Of a DNA stretch of 64,000 nucleotides, positions 48,480-57,134 are shown piece after piece. How positions within the stretch are numbered: the first letter of the stretch is position 1; each line of letters starts with the position of its first letter. The stretch is from Janthinobacterium sp. TB1-E2. GTDB taxonomy: Bacteria > Pseudomonadota > Gammaproteobacteria > Burkholderiales > Burkholderiaceae_D. The DNA is taken from contig NZ_CP142523.1 of assembly GCF_036885605.1 (NCBI RefSeq), forward strand, positions 1,054,001-1,118,000. The letters run 5' to 3'. Below the pieces are notes generated by a model. That model had not been told where the DNA came from. It searched no databases and saw only the letters and a list, made by a program, of their open reading frames with translations. A program made the translations under genes and the position numbers.

Positions 48480-50447
48480 ATGACTGAACTCAAGAACACC
48501 GAGCGCGAACTGCATTTTTTCCGCATGCGCCTGACCATCCTGGGCGCGCTCGTCTTCGTCTGCTTTTCGCTGCTGCTGGCGCGCTTCATCTGGCTGCAGG
48601 TGATCAAGCACGAGGACTATGCGACCAAGGCTGAAGACAACCGCATCGCCGTGGTGCCCATCGTGCCCACGCGCGGCCTGATCCTCGACCGCAACGGCGT
48701 GGTCCTGGCGCGCAACTACTCGGCCTATACGCTGGAAATCACGCCATCGAAATTGAGCGCCAGCCTCGACTCCGTGATCGACGAGCTGTCGACCCTGGTG
48801 CAGATCGACATCAAGGACCGCCGCCGCTTCAAGAAGCTGCTGGAAGAATCGAAGAACTTCGTCAGCGTGCCGCTGCGCACGCGTTTGACGGACGAGGAAG
48901 TGGCGCGCTTCACGGCGCAGCGTTTCCGCTTCCCCGGCGTCGAGGTGCAAGCGCGATTGTTCCGCCAGTATCCGATGGGCGAGGTGGCCTCGCACGTGGT
49001 GGGCTTCATCGGTCGCATCAACCGCAATGAAGCCAAGGGGCTGGAAGAGGGCGAGGACGCGGCCAACTACAACGGCACCGACCATATCGGCAAGGAAGGC
49101 CTGGAAAAAAGCTACGAAAAGCAGCTGCATGGCACCACCGGCTACGAAGAAGTGGAAGTGTCGGCAGGCGGGCGCGCCATGCGCACCTTGTCGCGCACGG
49201 CGGCCACGCCCGGCAACAACCTGATCCTGTCGATCGACATCGAGCTGCAAAAAGTGGTCGAAGAAGCGTTCGGCGAATGGCGCGGCGCGGCCGTGGCCAT
49301 CGACCCGGCCACGGGCGACATCCTCGCCTACGTGTCCAAGCCTGGCTACGACCCCAACCTGTTCGTCGACGGCATCGACCAGCAAAGCTGGAACGAACTC
49401 AATACCTCGCTGGACCGGCCGATGGTCAACCGTCCCCTGTCGGGCACCTACGCACCCGGCTCGACTTTCAAGCCTTTCATGGCGCTGGCCGCGCTGGAAC
49501 TGGGTAAGCGCACGCCGAGCCAGTCGATCTCCGATCCCGGTTTCTTCATGCTGGGCGGGCATATGTTCCGCGACGATAAAGTCGGCGGCCATGGCACGGT
49601 CGACATGCACAAATCCATCGTCGTCTCGTGCAACACCTATTATTATCAGCTGGGCCGCGACATGGGCATCGACGCCATTCACGACTTCATGAAGCCGTTC
49701 GGCTTCGGCCAGCTGACGGGCATCGACCTGAATAACGAGAAGACGGGCGTGCTGCCGTCGACGGAATGGAAGCGCAACCGCTTCAAGACGCCGCAGCAGA
49801 AAAAATGGGTGGGTGGCGACACGATTTCGGTGAGTAATGGTTCCGGCTACAATTCCTACACGCCGCTGCAGATCGCCCACGCGACGGCCAACCTGGCCAA
49901 CAACGGCGTGGTGATGAAGCCGCATCTGGTGAAGATCATCGAAGACGCGGCCACGCGCGCGCGTACATTGACCGTGCCCAAGGAAAGCTACCGCATTCCG
50001 CTCAAGCAGGAAAACATCGACACCATCAAGCGCGCCATGGTGGGCGTGACGAGCGAGCAGGGCGGCACGGCCGCGCGCATCTTCACCGGCGTGCAGTACA
50101 CGGTGGGCGGCAAGACGGGTACGGCACAGGTGGTGGGCATCAAGAAAAACGAGAAGTACAATGCCAAGCTGCTGGCCGAGCGCCTGCGCGACAACGCCCT
50201 GTTTACGGCCTTCGCGCCGGCCGACAAGCCGCGTATCGCGATCGCCATCGTGGTGGAAAACGCGGGCTTCGGCGCCGGCGTGGCCGCACCGATCGCGCGC
50301 AAGGCGCTCGACTACTACCTGCTGGGCAAGCGTCCGAGCGACAAGGAAAGGGACACCACCAAGGTGCCCAAGGAAGATGTCGACGAAGTGCGCACCCTGG
50401 AAGAAATCACGGACGAGCAGGCCGCCCCGGCACCTGCCAGGCAATAA
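48480..50447 (+). CDS. mrdA: Penicillin-binding protein 2 (peptidoglycan transpeptidase)
   Basis: PBP2 cross-links peptidoglycan during lateral wall growth. The 655 residues carry an N-terminal transmembrane helix (RLTILGALVFVCFSLLLARF), the PBP dimerisation domain (VPTRGLILDRNGVVLARNYSAYTLEI), and the transpeptidase with Ser328-x-x-Lys331 (APGSTFKPF), SCN-type VSCNTYYYQ and KTGT in VGGKTGTAQV. A charged 50-residue C-terminal tail follows. It lies between mreD and rodA, the usual order. Confidence 0.97.
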   Translation: MTELKNTERELHFFRMRLTILGALVFVCFSLLLARFIWLQVIKHEDYATKAEDNRIAVVPIVPTRGLILDRNGVVLARNYSAYTLEITPSKLSASLDSVIDELSTLVQIDIKDRRRFKKLLEESKNFVSVPLRTRLTDEEVARFTAQRFRFPGVEVQARLFRQYPMGEVASHVVGFIGRINRNEAKGLEEGEDAANYNGTDHIGKEGLEKSYEKQLHGTTGYEEVEVSAGGRAMRTLSRTAATPGNNLILSIDIELQKVVEEAFGEWRGAAVAIDPATGDILAYVSKPGYDPNLFVDGIDQQSWNELNTSLDRPMVNRPLSGTYAPGSTFKPFMALAALELGKRTPSQSISDPGFFMLGGHMFRDDKVGGHGTVDMHKSIVVSCNTYYYQLGRDMGIDAIHDFMKPFGFGQLTGIDLNNEKTGVLPSTEWKRNRFKTPQQKKWVGGDTISVSNGSGYNSYTPLQIAHATANLANNGVVMKPHLVKIIEDAATRARTLTVPKESYRIPLKQENIDTIKRAMVGVTSEQGGTAARIFTGVQYTVGGKTGTAQVVGIKKNEKYNAKLLAERLRDNALFTAFAPADKPRIAIAIVVENAGFGAGVAAPIARKALDYYLLGKRPSDKERDTTKVPKEDVDEVRTLEEITDEQAAPAPARQ

Positions 50448-50455
50448 GGAAGCAC

Positions 50456-51571
50456 ATGCCCATTAACGAGAGGCGCTCGCTGTGGCGGCGCGCCAAACCC
50501 TACCTGGCGGTGTTCGATCCGCCGCTGATGATCATCATCCTGATGCTGCTCAGTACCAGCTTGCTGACCCTGTATTCGGCCAGCATCGGCATTCCCGGCA
50601 AGATCGAGGATCACCTGCGCAACATCCTGCTGTGCTTTTTCGTCATGTGGGTGGCGGCCAATGTCACGCCGCAGATGATGATGCGCATCGCCGTGCCCGT
50701 GTACACGGTATCGGTGATCCTGCTGGTAGCCGTGGCGCTGTTCGGCACCATCAAGCTCGGTGCGCGGCGCTGGCTGCATATCGGCGTGATCGACATCCAG
50801 CCGTCCGAATTCCTGAAGATCGCCACGCCGCTGATGCTGGCCTGGTTCTTCCAGCATAATGCGGGCGCCCTGCGCTGGAAGTCGTTCCTGATGGCGGCCG
50901 TGCTGCTGCTGGTGCCCGTCTACCTGATCGCGCGCCAGCCCGACCTGGGCACGGCGCTGCTGGTGGTGGCGGCCGGCTTTACCGTCATCTTCCTGGCCGG
51001 CCTGTCGTGGAAGGTGCTGGCCGGCTTGCTGATCACCTTTGTGTCCTGCCTACCGATCGCCTGGTCGCACCTGCATGATTACCAGCGCGACCGCGTGATG
51101 ATGCTGATCGACCCGACCAAGGACCCGCTGGGCAAGGGTTTCCATATCATCCAGTCCATCATCGCCATCGGTTCCGGCGGCATGACGGGCAAGGGTTGGA
51201 CGCACGGCACGCAGGCCCACCTGGAATTCGTTCCGGAGCGCACGACCGATTTTATTTTTGCCGTATATTCCGAAGAATTCGGCCTGGTCGGTAACTTGAT
51301 CCTGATGCTGATGTATTTGCTGCTGGTGGGACGGGGGATGATGATCGCCGCCAACGCCCCCAGTTTTTTCACTCGCCTGCTGGCAGGAGCGATAACTATG
51401 ATTTTCTTTACGTATGCCTTTGTCAACATGGGCATGGTCAGCGGCATCGTGCCGGTGGTCGGCGTCCCCCTCCCATTCCTCAGCTATGGCGGCACCGCGC
51501 TGCTGACCCTGGGCGTGGCAACCGGTATCCTGATGAGTATTCAGCGCCACCGCAAGCTGGTGCAGACCTGA
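50456..51571 (+). CDS. rodA: Rod shape-determining protein RodA (SEDS glycosyltransferase)
   Basis: RodA polymerises lipid II into glycan strands together with PBP2. The 371 residues have about ten transmembrane helices and SEDS signatures: LGARRWLHIGVIDIQPSEFLKIA, LIARQPDLGTALLV (catalytic Asp region), FVPERTTDFIFAVYSEEFGL, and the C-terminal VPLPFLSYGGTALLTLGVATGIL. It follows mrdA by eight bases, and its stop overlaps the rlpA ATG (TGATG). Confidence 0.97.
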   Translation: MPINERRSLWRRAKPYLAVFDPPLMIIILMLLSTSLLTLYSASIGIPGKIEDHLRNILLCFFVMWVAANVTPQMMMRIAVPVYTVSVILLVAVALFGTIKLGARRWLHIGVIDIQPSEFLKIATPLMLAWFFQHNAGALRWKSFLMAAVLLLVPVYLIARQPDLGTALLVVAAGFTVIFLAGLSWKVLAGLLITFVSCLPIAWSHLHDYQRDRVMMLIDPTKDPLGKGFHIIQSIIAIGSGGMTGKGWTHGTQAHLEFVPERTTDFIFAVYSEEFGLVGNLILMLMYLLLVGRGMMIAANAPSFFTRLLAGAITMIFFTYAFVNMGMVSGIVPVVGVPLPFLSYGGTALLTLGVATGILMSIQRHRKLVQT

Positions 51572-52623
51572 TGCGGGCGCCTTTCGACACCTTCGCCATG
51601 CGCGGATTGAGCCTGGCGGTCTTGCTGACCCTGGCCGCCTGCGGCACCACGCCGCAAAAGTCCGCATCGAATAACGTGCCGCTGCCGTCCGGCGGCAAGG
51701 TCAAGGTGCCCGTGCGCCAGGATCCCACCTTGCCGGTATTGCCGGCGGCCGGCTCCGGGCGCGGCGGCTACTACAAGGATGACGGTCCCGGCGACAATCC
51801 GCCGGCCAACCTGCGCGACGTACCCGACGCGGAAGTGCGCAACGAGCCGTATTCGACGCGCTCGAACCGCCCGTATGTCGTCTTCGGCAAGACCTACACG
51901 CCGATCACCGACAACGAACCGTTCAAGCAGAAGGGCACGGGCACCTGGTATGGCAAGAAGTTCCATGGCCAGCGCACCTCGTCGGGCGAAATCTACGATA
52001 TGTACAAGATGACGGCGGCCCACCCGACCTTGCCGATTCCATCGTATGCGCGCGTGACGAGCATCGACAGCGGCCAGCAGGTGATTGTGCGCATCAACGA
52101 CCGCGGCCCGTTCCACGCCACGCGCGTCATCGACGTGTCCTATACGGCGGCGCTGAAACTGGGCTTCCTTGGCAAGGGCAGCCACCAGGTGGTCGTCGAA
52201 CGCCTGCTGCCGGCCGATATCGACGCCATCCTGGCCGCTCGCGCGGCGCCGAAGCCGGTGCCGTCGGTGGTGGCCAGGTCGATCGATACGCCGGCCGACA
52301 GCGAACCGGAAATGGGCGCCGTGGTGCAGCCTGAAATCACCGCGCTGTCAGCGGTCGATGCCACCGTGGCCGCGCCCGCGCCAGCGGCGCTGGCCACCGG
52401 CTTCTACCTGCAGCTGGGCGCCTATTCGCGTGCGGACAATGCGGAAGCGGGCCGCGCGCAACTGGCGCCGTATGCGCAAACGCTGGGCAATCTCGATGTG
52501 GTGCCGGCCGGCCCGTTGTTCCGCCTGTACGGCGGACCGTTTACGAGCCGCACCGATGCGGCGCGCGCGGCGGCCAGCCTGCCGGCGTCGGCGGGTGTCA
52601 AACCGATCGTCATTGAGAGATGA
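51571..52623 (+). CDS. rlpA: RlpA-family septal ring lytic transglycosylase
   Basis: RlpA cleaves peptidoglycan strands that lack stem peptides. The 350 residues have a lipoprotein signal with lipobox LAAC, a double-psi beta barrel (GTGTWYGKKFHGQRTSSGE, then VRINDRGPFHATRVIDVSY with the catalytic Asp region), and a C-terminal SPOR domain (GFYLQLGAYSRADNAEAGRAQL) that binds denuded glycan. The start at 51571 overlaps the rodA stop; an internal ATG at 51598 would also give a full signal peptide. A REP-like palindrome begins three bases after the stop. Confidence 0.94.
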   Translation: MRAPFDTFAMRGLSLAVLLTLAACGTTPQKSASNNVPLPSGGKVKVPVRQDPTLPVLPAAGSGRGGYYKDDGPGDNPPANLRDVPDAEVRNEPYSTRSNRPYVVFGKTYTPITDNEPFKQKGTGTWYGKKFHGQRTSSGEIYDMYKMTAAHPTLPIPSYARVTSIDSGQQVIVRINDRGPFHATRVIDVSYTAALKLGFLGKGSHQVVVERLLPADIDAILAARAAPKPVPSVVARSIDTPADSEPEMGAVVQPEITALSAVDATVAAPAPAALATGFYLQLGAYSRADNAEAGRAQLAPYAQTLGNLDVVPAGPLFRLYGGPFTSRTDAARAAASLPASAGVKPIVIER

Positions 52624-52625
52624 AC

Positions 52626-52661
52626 GTAGGTCGGATTAGGCGCAAGGCGCCGTAATCCGAC
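52626..52661 (+). repeat. REP-like palindromic repeat, copy C
   Basis: GTAGGTCGGATTAGGCGC, AA, then GGCGCCGTAATCCGAC: an almost perfect stem. It lies between the convergent rlpA and SPOR genes and is the same family as copies A1-A3 and B1-B4. It could double as a two-way transcription stop. Confidence 0.85.
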
Positions 52662-52675
52662 GCGATTGTCAGCAG

Positions 52676-53371
52676 TCATTTACAGGAGCGCAGTTCCTGC
52701 TCCGGGAACTGCGCCTTGATTTTCTCCAGCCGCGCGCGCGTGGCCGCGTCGAGGTCGCGGAACTGGTAAGCGAATTGCTTGCTGGCGCTGTAGCGCGGCG
52801 CGACGCGGGCGCTGTGCACGCCCTGTTTGTTGAGCATTGCCAGCTGGCTTTGCGCGCTCGTTTCCGACTTGAACACGCCCAGTGAAATGCCCCAGCGCAG
52901 CGGGCTGCTTTCATTCATGATGAAGTAGTTCGTCACGCCCAGCTGTTTCAATTCGCCGGCCTTGCGGTCGGCGCCTTCCTTGCTGCCCTGCGGCGGGATG
53001 TACACCATGTAGCTGGAAATGTCCTGGCCGGCCACGTTGCGGCGCGACTGGCGGTCGCCCAGGTCCAGCGTCGCCACTTGCGCTTCGAAGCGGCGGCCAT
53101 CGGCCAGCAGGAAATTGCCCACTTCCGTGCACGCATACGATGGCGGCGCCGCTGGTGCGGCCGCTGCCGGTGCCGCGCCGTCGGTGGCCGGCGGTGCGGC
53201 AGGCGCCGTGGCCTGCTCCTGCGTCAGCAAGGTGAGCTTGCTCGCCTGTAGCTGGTTTTTCAGGCGCGCCGGTTCGCGCGTCTCGGCGCGAAAACTGCCC
53301 AGATAACCCTGGCCGATGGCCAGCACCAGCAGGTTGACGCCGGCCAGCAGCCAGAAGACGAATTTCAGCAT
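52676..53371 (-). CDS. SPOR-domain protein with N-terminal membrane anchor
   Basis: The 231 residues start with one transmembrane helix (MLKFVFWLLAGVNLLVLAIG), followed by an Ala/Pro-rich linker and a C-terminal SPOR-like domain: VYIPPQGSKEGADRKAGELKQLG, then WGISLGVFKSETSAQSQLAMLNKQG. SPOR domains bind glycan at division sites. Its start overlaps the end of coaX by seven bases, so it is in the birA-coaX transcript. Its exact role is unknown. Confidence 0.87.
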   Translation of the reverse strand: MLKFVFWLLAGVNLLVLAIGQGYLGSFRAETREPARLKNQLQASKLTLLTQEQATAPAAPPATDGAAPAAAAPAAPPSYACTEVGNFLLADGRRFEAQVATLDLGDRQSRRNVAGQDISSYMVYIPPQGSKEGADRKAGELKQLGVTNYFIMNESSPLRWGISLGVFKSETSAQSQLAMLNKQGVHSARVAPRYSASKQFAYQFRDLDAATRARLEKIKAQFPEQELRSCK

Positions 53372-54123
53372 ACGTGGTTTCCTTGTGTTCCCGCGGCCCC
53401 GGCGCGCGCGGCCGCCTGCAGGCCGATCATGACGATATTGTCGACCAGGTGCAGCGGCACCGCCAGCGCCAGGGCCGGTGCGATGTGCGGCGCGGCGCCG
53501 CCCGACAGCAGGCAGGCGCTGGCGCCGTGCATGCGCACGGCCCGTTCGATGGCGCCCGCCTGGGCCGCCAGGCAGCCGGAGAGGATGGCGTCGTCCGTGT
53601 TGTCGGCAAAGCCGGCCGGCAGCATGGCGTCGCTGGCGATTTGCGGCAGCTGCGCCGTGTTGCGCGCCAGCGAACTGGCCATCAGTCCCAGTCCCGGCAA
53701 GATCATCCCGCCGAGGAAAACGCCGTCGGCCGTGACGGCGTCAATGGTGGTGGCGGTGCCGCAATTGGCGACGATGACGGCCTGGCCAGGCGCCAGCGCT
53801 TGCGCGCCGATGGCGGCGGCAAAGCGGTCGCACCCCAGCTGCGACGGCGCGCGGTAGCCGTTCGTGAGGCCCGCCAGCTGTGGCAGCGAGACAAAGTCGC
53901 GGGCAACGACGGGCAGCATGGCGCGCAGGCGCGTGCCGATGACGGCGCCGGCCACGTTCGACAGCAGCGCCTCATGGATGGCCAGTTGCGCCCATTGCGC
54001 AGCCAGGGTGTCGATCTGCGCATGCGCGACGGCGCCGCTGGCCAGCCAGTCGCCGGCGGCACTGTCGGCCGCCACGAGTGCCCATTTGATGCGCGTATTG
54101 CCGGCGTCGATCAGCAGCAGCAT
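53365..54123 (-). CDS. coaX: Type III pantothenate kinase
   Basis: CoaX phosphorylates pantothenate in coenzyme A synthesis. The start MLLLIDAGNTRIKWAL (base 54123) gives 252 residues. The ASKHA-fold phosphate loops are visible: DAGNTRIKW, VANCGTATTIDAV and CLLSGGAAPHI, along with the family segment GCDRFAAAIGA. The gene follows birA by four bases, a pair that is common in betaproteobacteria and Pseudomonas. Confidence 0.95.
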   Translation of the reverse strand: MLLLIDAGNTRIKWALVAADSAAGDWLASGAVAHAQIDTLAAQWAQLAIHEALLSNVAGAVIGTRLRAMLPVVARDFVSLPQLAGLTNGYRAPSQLGCDRFAAAIGAQALAPGQAVIVANCGTATTIDAVTADGVFLGGMILPGLGLMASSLARNTAQLPQIASDAMLPAGFADNTDDAILSGCLAAQAGAIERAVRMHGASACLLSGGAAPHIAPALALAVPLHLVDNIVMIGLQAAARAGAAGTQGNHVC

Positions 54124-54127
54124 GTGC

Positions 54128-54922
54128 TTACTCCCCCAGCAGGCGCAAGGACACGTCGCCGGACATGACTTCCTGCAGGCCGCCATCGGTGCGCAGCAGC
54201 AGGCGGCCCAGGTGATCCACGCCGGCCGCCACGCCTTGCTGCAGCAGCTGGCCGTTGTCGAGGATTTTCACGTGCTGGCCCTGCCAGGCGTGCAGCAGGT
54301 TCCAGCGCTCCGTAAACGGCGCAAAGCCCGTGTCGTCGAATTCGGCCAGCACGCCGGCCAGGCGGCTCAAGAGCGCGGCCACCAGGGTATTGCGTTCCAT
54401 CTGCGCCAGCCAGGGCACGGCCGAGACGCTGCGGCCGATCTGCCGTTCCAGCGCATCGGGCATCAGCAGATTGATGCCGCAGCCGATGACGGCCCACACG
54501 CCGCCGTCGGGCGCCTGCTGCGTTTCGACGAGGATGCCGGCCAGTTTATGGCCATCCTTGAGCAGGTCGTTCGGCCACTTCAGCTGCACCGGCACGCCCA
54601 GCGAGGACATGGTTTCGGCCAGCGCCACGCCGACGGCCAGCGGCAATCCCACCAGCTGATGCAGTGGTCCCTTGAAGTGCCAGGCCAGCGAGAACATCAG
54701 GCTGGCGTCCGCCTGCGACACCCACGGCCGTCCGGCGCGCCCCCGTCCGGCAGTTTGCTGGCCGGCGATGCGCAGGGTCGGGCCGGCCAGGGTGGCGCAG
54801 CGCGCCAGCAGATCGGCGTTGGTCGATCCCGTTTCGTCGACCACCTCTATGCATACGTGGGCGGCGCCCGTGGCGCAATGGGCGGCGATGGCCGCGCTGT
54901 TCAAGTCTGAGTGCTTCGTCAT
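54128..54922 (-). CDS. birA: Biotin--[acetyl-CoA-carboxylase] ligase
   Basis: BirA attaches biotin to the carrier protein of acetyl-CoA carboxylase. The start MTKHSDLNSA (base 54922) gives 264 residues. There is no N-terminal helix-turn-helix, so this is a ligase without the repressor role of E. coli BirA. Motifs: VDETGSTNADLL, AGRGRAGRPW (biotinyl-AMP loop, residues 58-66), and LKWPNDLL with the catalytic-region lysine. Four bases separate it from coaX. Confidence 0.95.
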   Translation of the reverse strand: MTKHSDLNSAAIAAHCATGAAHVCIEVVDETGSTNADLLARCATLAGPTLRIAGQQTAGRGRAGRPWVSQADASLMFSLAWHFKGPLHQLVGLPLAVGVALAETMSSLGVPVQLKWPNDLLKDGHKLAGILVETQQAPDGGVWAVIGCGINLLMPDALERQIGRSVSAVPWLAQMERNTLVAALLSRLAGVLAEFDDTGFAPFTERWNLLHAWQGQHVKILDNGQLLQQGVAAGVDHLGRLLLRTDGGLQEVMSGDVSLRLLGE

Positions 54923-54932
54923 GGTGATAGGG

Positions 54933-55694
54933 TCAGTTGCGCGCCTTGTGCGGCGCATTCGCGAAGGCCCGGTCGTAGACGGCATTGGGCAGCGCGCGCA
55001 GCAGCTTGGCGACGACGCCCATCTGCCACGGGATCACGCGGTAGCTGTCGCCGTCGGCGATAGCACGCGCGGCGCGTGCGGCGAATTTTTCGGCCGGCAT
55101 CAAAAAGGGCATGTGGTAGGCGTTGTGGCGCGTCATCGGCGTGTCGATGTAGCCGGGCGTGATGGTGACGACCTTGATGCCGGCCGGTTTCAATTCCAGG
55201 CGCAGTGATTCGCAGTAGCTGATGACGGCCGCCTTCGAGGCGCTGTAGGCTTCGGCGCCGGGCAGGCCGCGGATACCGGCCACGCTGCCGATACCCACCA
55301 GGCGTCCGCTGCCCTGGTTTTTCATGGCGGCGATGAAGGGCGCGAAGGTGGCGACGGTGGCCGTGACGTTGATGGCCATGAGGCGGGCGAAGGCGTCGAG
55401 GTCTTCCGCGTGCTCGCTCAGGGTGCCGTAGGATACGCCGGCGCTGGCGATAACGACGTCGATGCCGCCGGCATGGGCGATGAAGTCATCTGCCGCGCTT
55501 TTCAGGGCGGCGTGGTCGCAGACATCGACGGCGTAGGCGCGGTGGCGTTCAGGGTGGGGCAGGGACGCGATCAGTTGCTGCAGGGTGTCGCCGCGGCGGG
55601 CCAGCAAGCCCAAATGGGCGCCCTGGCGCGCGTACCGCAGCGCCAGGGCGGCGCCCAATCCACTCGACGCGCCCGTGATGAAAACGCGATGCAT
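54933..55694 (-). CDS. Short-chain dehydrogenase/reductase (SDR)
   Basis: The 253 residues show the classical SDR set: TGASSGLG at 7-14 for nucleotide binding, Ser137, and Tyr150-x-x-x-Lys154 in YSASK. Classical SDRs use NAD(P)H on varied alcohols and ketones; I cannot assign a substrate. It sits between dsbA and birA on the same strand, ten bases before birA, so it is probably in the same transcript by position. Confidence 0.93.
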   Translation of the reverse strand: MHRVFITGASSGLGAALALRYARQGAHLGLLARRGDTLQQLIASLPHPERHRAYAVDVCDHAALKSAADDFIAHAGGIDVVIASAGVSYGTLSEHAEDLDAFARLMAINVTATVATFAPFIAAMKNQGSGRLVGIGSVAGIRGLPGAEAYSASKAAVISYCESLRLELKPAGIKVVTITPGYIDTPMTRHNAYHMPFLMPAEKFAARAARAIADGDSYRVIPWQMGVVAKLLRALPNAVYDRAFANAPHKARN

Positions 55695-55731
55695 CAGGCG
55701 ATGCCCGGGCGCGCCAGGGAAGTGGCCATGC

Positions 55732-56403
55732 TTATTTCTTTTCCGCTTTGGCTTTCGCGACCAGCACGTCCATCACGGTGAGCGCCTGGGCGTTCAACTG
55801 CTCTTCGTTCTTGGCCGACTTGCTGCCCTGATCGGCTTGCGAAGGCGACGTGATGTAGCGGCCGTCGATGGCGATCATGGGCCAGAACGTCACGTTATAG
55901 CCCTGCATCATGGCATCCGCACGGCGCACGCGGGCCGAAATGCCCATCGAACGGTAGGTGTCGATGAATTTCTGGCGGTCCACGCCCTGCTTGGCGACGA
56001 AATCGAAGACGGCATCGTCGGTGTTCAGGCGGTTGCGTTCCACATGCATGGCGTGGAAGACGCTGGTGTGCAGCTTGTCGACCAGGCCCATGGCTTGCAG
56101 GGTGAAGAACAGCCGCTGCTGCGGCGCCACGCTCTCATCGCGCGACACGTGCACGCGCTTGAAGACGATGTTGTCGCCCTGTTTCTTGACCCAGGCCGCC
56201 AGTTGCGGCTCGAGCACGTTGCAATGCGGGCAGTAATAGGCGAAGAATTCCGTCACTTCGATTTTCTTGCCCGATTCCGTCGCCTGCGGCGTGGGCAGGG
56301 TTTCGTATTCGACGCCGTTCTTCGGGTCGGCCGGCGAGGCCGATGCGCCCATGGCGGCGGTGCACAGTGCGGCGGCGATCAGGATGTTCTTCAGAAAACG
56401 CAT
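55732..56403 (-). CDS. dsbA: Thiol:disulfide interchange protein DsbA
   Basis: DsbA oxidises cysteine pairs in periplasmic proteins. The 223 residues have a signal peptide (cleavage near GASA-SP) and a thioredoxin fold with the active site Cys58-Pro-His-Cys61 in FAYYCPHCNVLEP and the cis-Pro loop VTFWPMIAIDG. The inserted helical domain is present. AAGGAA precedes the ATG. It lies nine bases downstream of the SPOR gene. Confidence 0.95.
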   Translation of the reverse strand: MRFLKNILIAAALCTAAMGASASPADPKNGVEYETLPTPQATESGKKIEVTEFFAYYCPHCNVLEPQLAAWVKKQGDNIVFKRVHVSRDESVAPQQRLFFTLQAMGLVDKLHTSVFHAMHVERNRLNTDDAVFDFVAKQGVDRQKFIDTYRSMGISARVRRADAMMQGYNVTFWPMIAIDGRYITSPSQADQGSKSAKNEEQLNAQALTVMDVLVAKAKAEKK

Positions 56404-56412
56404 GCTGGTTCC

Positions 56413-57114
56413 TTATTTTTGGTTGCGGACGACGGCAACATCGATGCCGTTTTCAGACAGTTTGGTGCGCGCGCGGTTCATCGCTTCGAGCTGGTTGAAC
56501 GGCCCGATGCGCACGCGGTGCAGCACGCCGGCGTCGGTGCTGCGGTCGCTGATGGCCGCTTCGAAGCCGAGCAGCGCCAGTTTGCCGCGCGTGCTTTCGG
56601 CGTCCGACATGTCGTGGAAGGCGCCGGCCTGCAGATAATAAATCCATTTGTCGCTGGCTGCATCGGCCTTCGCCTCTTTCACGTCGGCCTTCGCTTGCGG
56701 TGCTGGCGCTGCCGCCGGTGTTTTCGGCGCCGGCTTGTCTTTCAATGTACCGATCAATTCCTGCAGCGCGTCCGGCGGCGGCGCCTTCGGCTGCTGCGCG
56801 GGAGCTGGCGCCGGTGCTGCCGGCTGCGTCGGCGTGACGATCTCGCGTGGCTCCTTGGAGAAGTCGCGCGCCGCTTCCTTGGCCGCTTCCTTGTTGCCGT
56901 ACATCGGCTTGTTCGGGTCGGCGATCTGGCCGGCCGTCGGTTCGGCCGATTTGCCGGCCTTGCCCGACTTGTCGGTGAACGGCGAGGCGCCCTTGGTGAT
57001 CACCAGGGCGACCACGACGGCGATGCCCAGGCCGATGACCAGGCCGATGATGATGCCGACCAGGGTATTGCCCTGCTGGCGCCGGGACGAAGAGAAGCGG
57101 GAAACATGATTCAT
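56413..57114 (-). CDS. SPOR-domain cell-division-type protein (FtsN-like layout)
   Basis: The 233 residues have a cytosolic basic start (MNHVSRFSSSRRQQG), one transmembrane helix (VGIIIGLVIGLGIAVVVALVI), a long Pro/Ala/Lys-rich periplasmic linker, and a C-terminal SPOR domain (YYLQAGAFHDMSDAESTRGKL). This is the FtsN-type architecture, and the gene next to argS is often annotated as FtsN-like; sequence alone does not prove that role. It starts 20 bases downstream of the argS stop. Confidence 0.9.
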   Translation of the reverse strand: MNHVSRFSSSRRQQGNTLVGIIIGLVIGLGIAVVVALVITKGASPFTDKSGKAGKSAEPTAGQIADPNKPMYGNKEAAKEAARDFSKEPREIVTPTQPAAPAPAPAQQPKAPPPDALQELIGTLKDKPAPKTPAAAPAPQAKADVKEAKADAASDKWIYYLQAGAFHDMSDAESTRGKLALLGFEAAISDRSTDAGVLHRVRIGPFNQLEAMNRARTKLSENGIDVAVVRNQK

Positions 57115-57134
57115 TGACTGTTTGACCTTCGCGA

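Noticed and set aside
47118..50444. Minus-strand open frame of 1108 residues across mreC-mreD-mrdA
   Set aside because: It lies opposite well-identified genes, is rich in Arg, His, Ala and Gly as expected for antisense high-GC frames, and has no domain.
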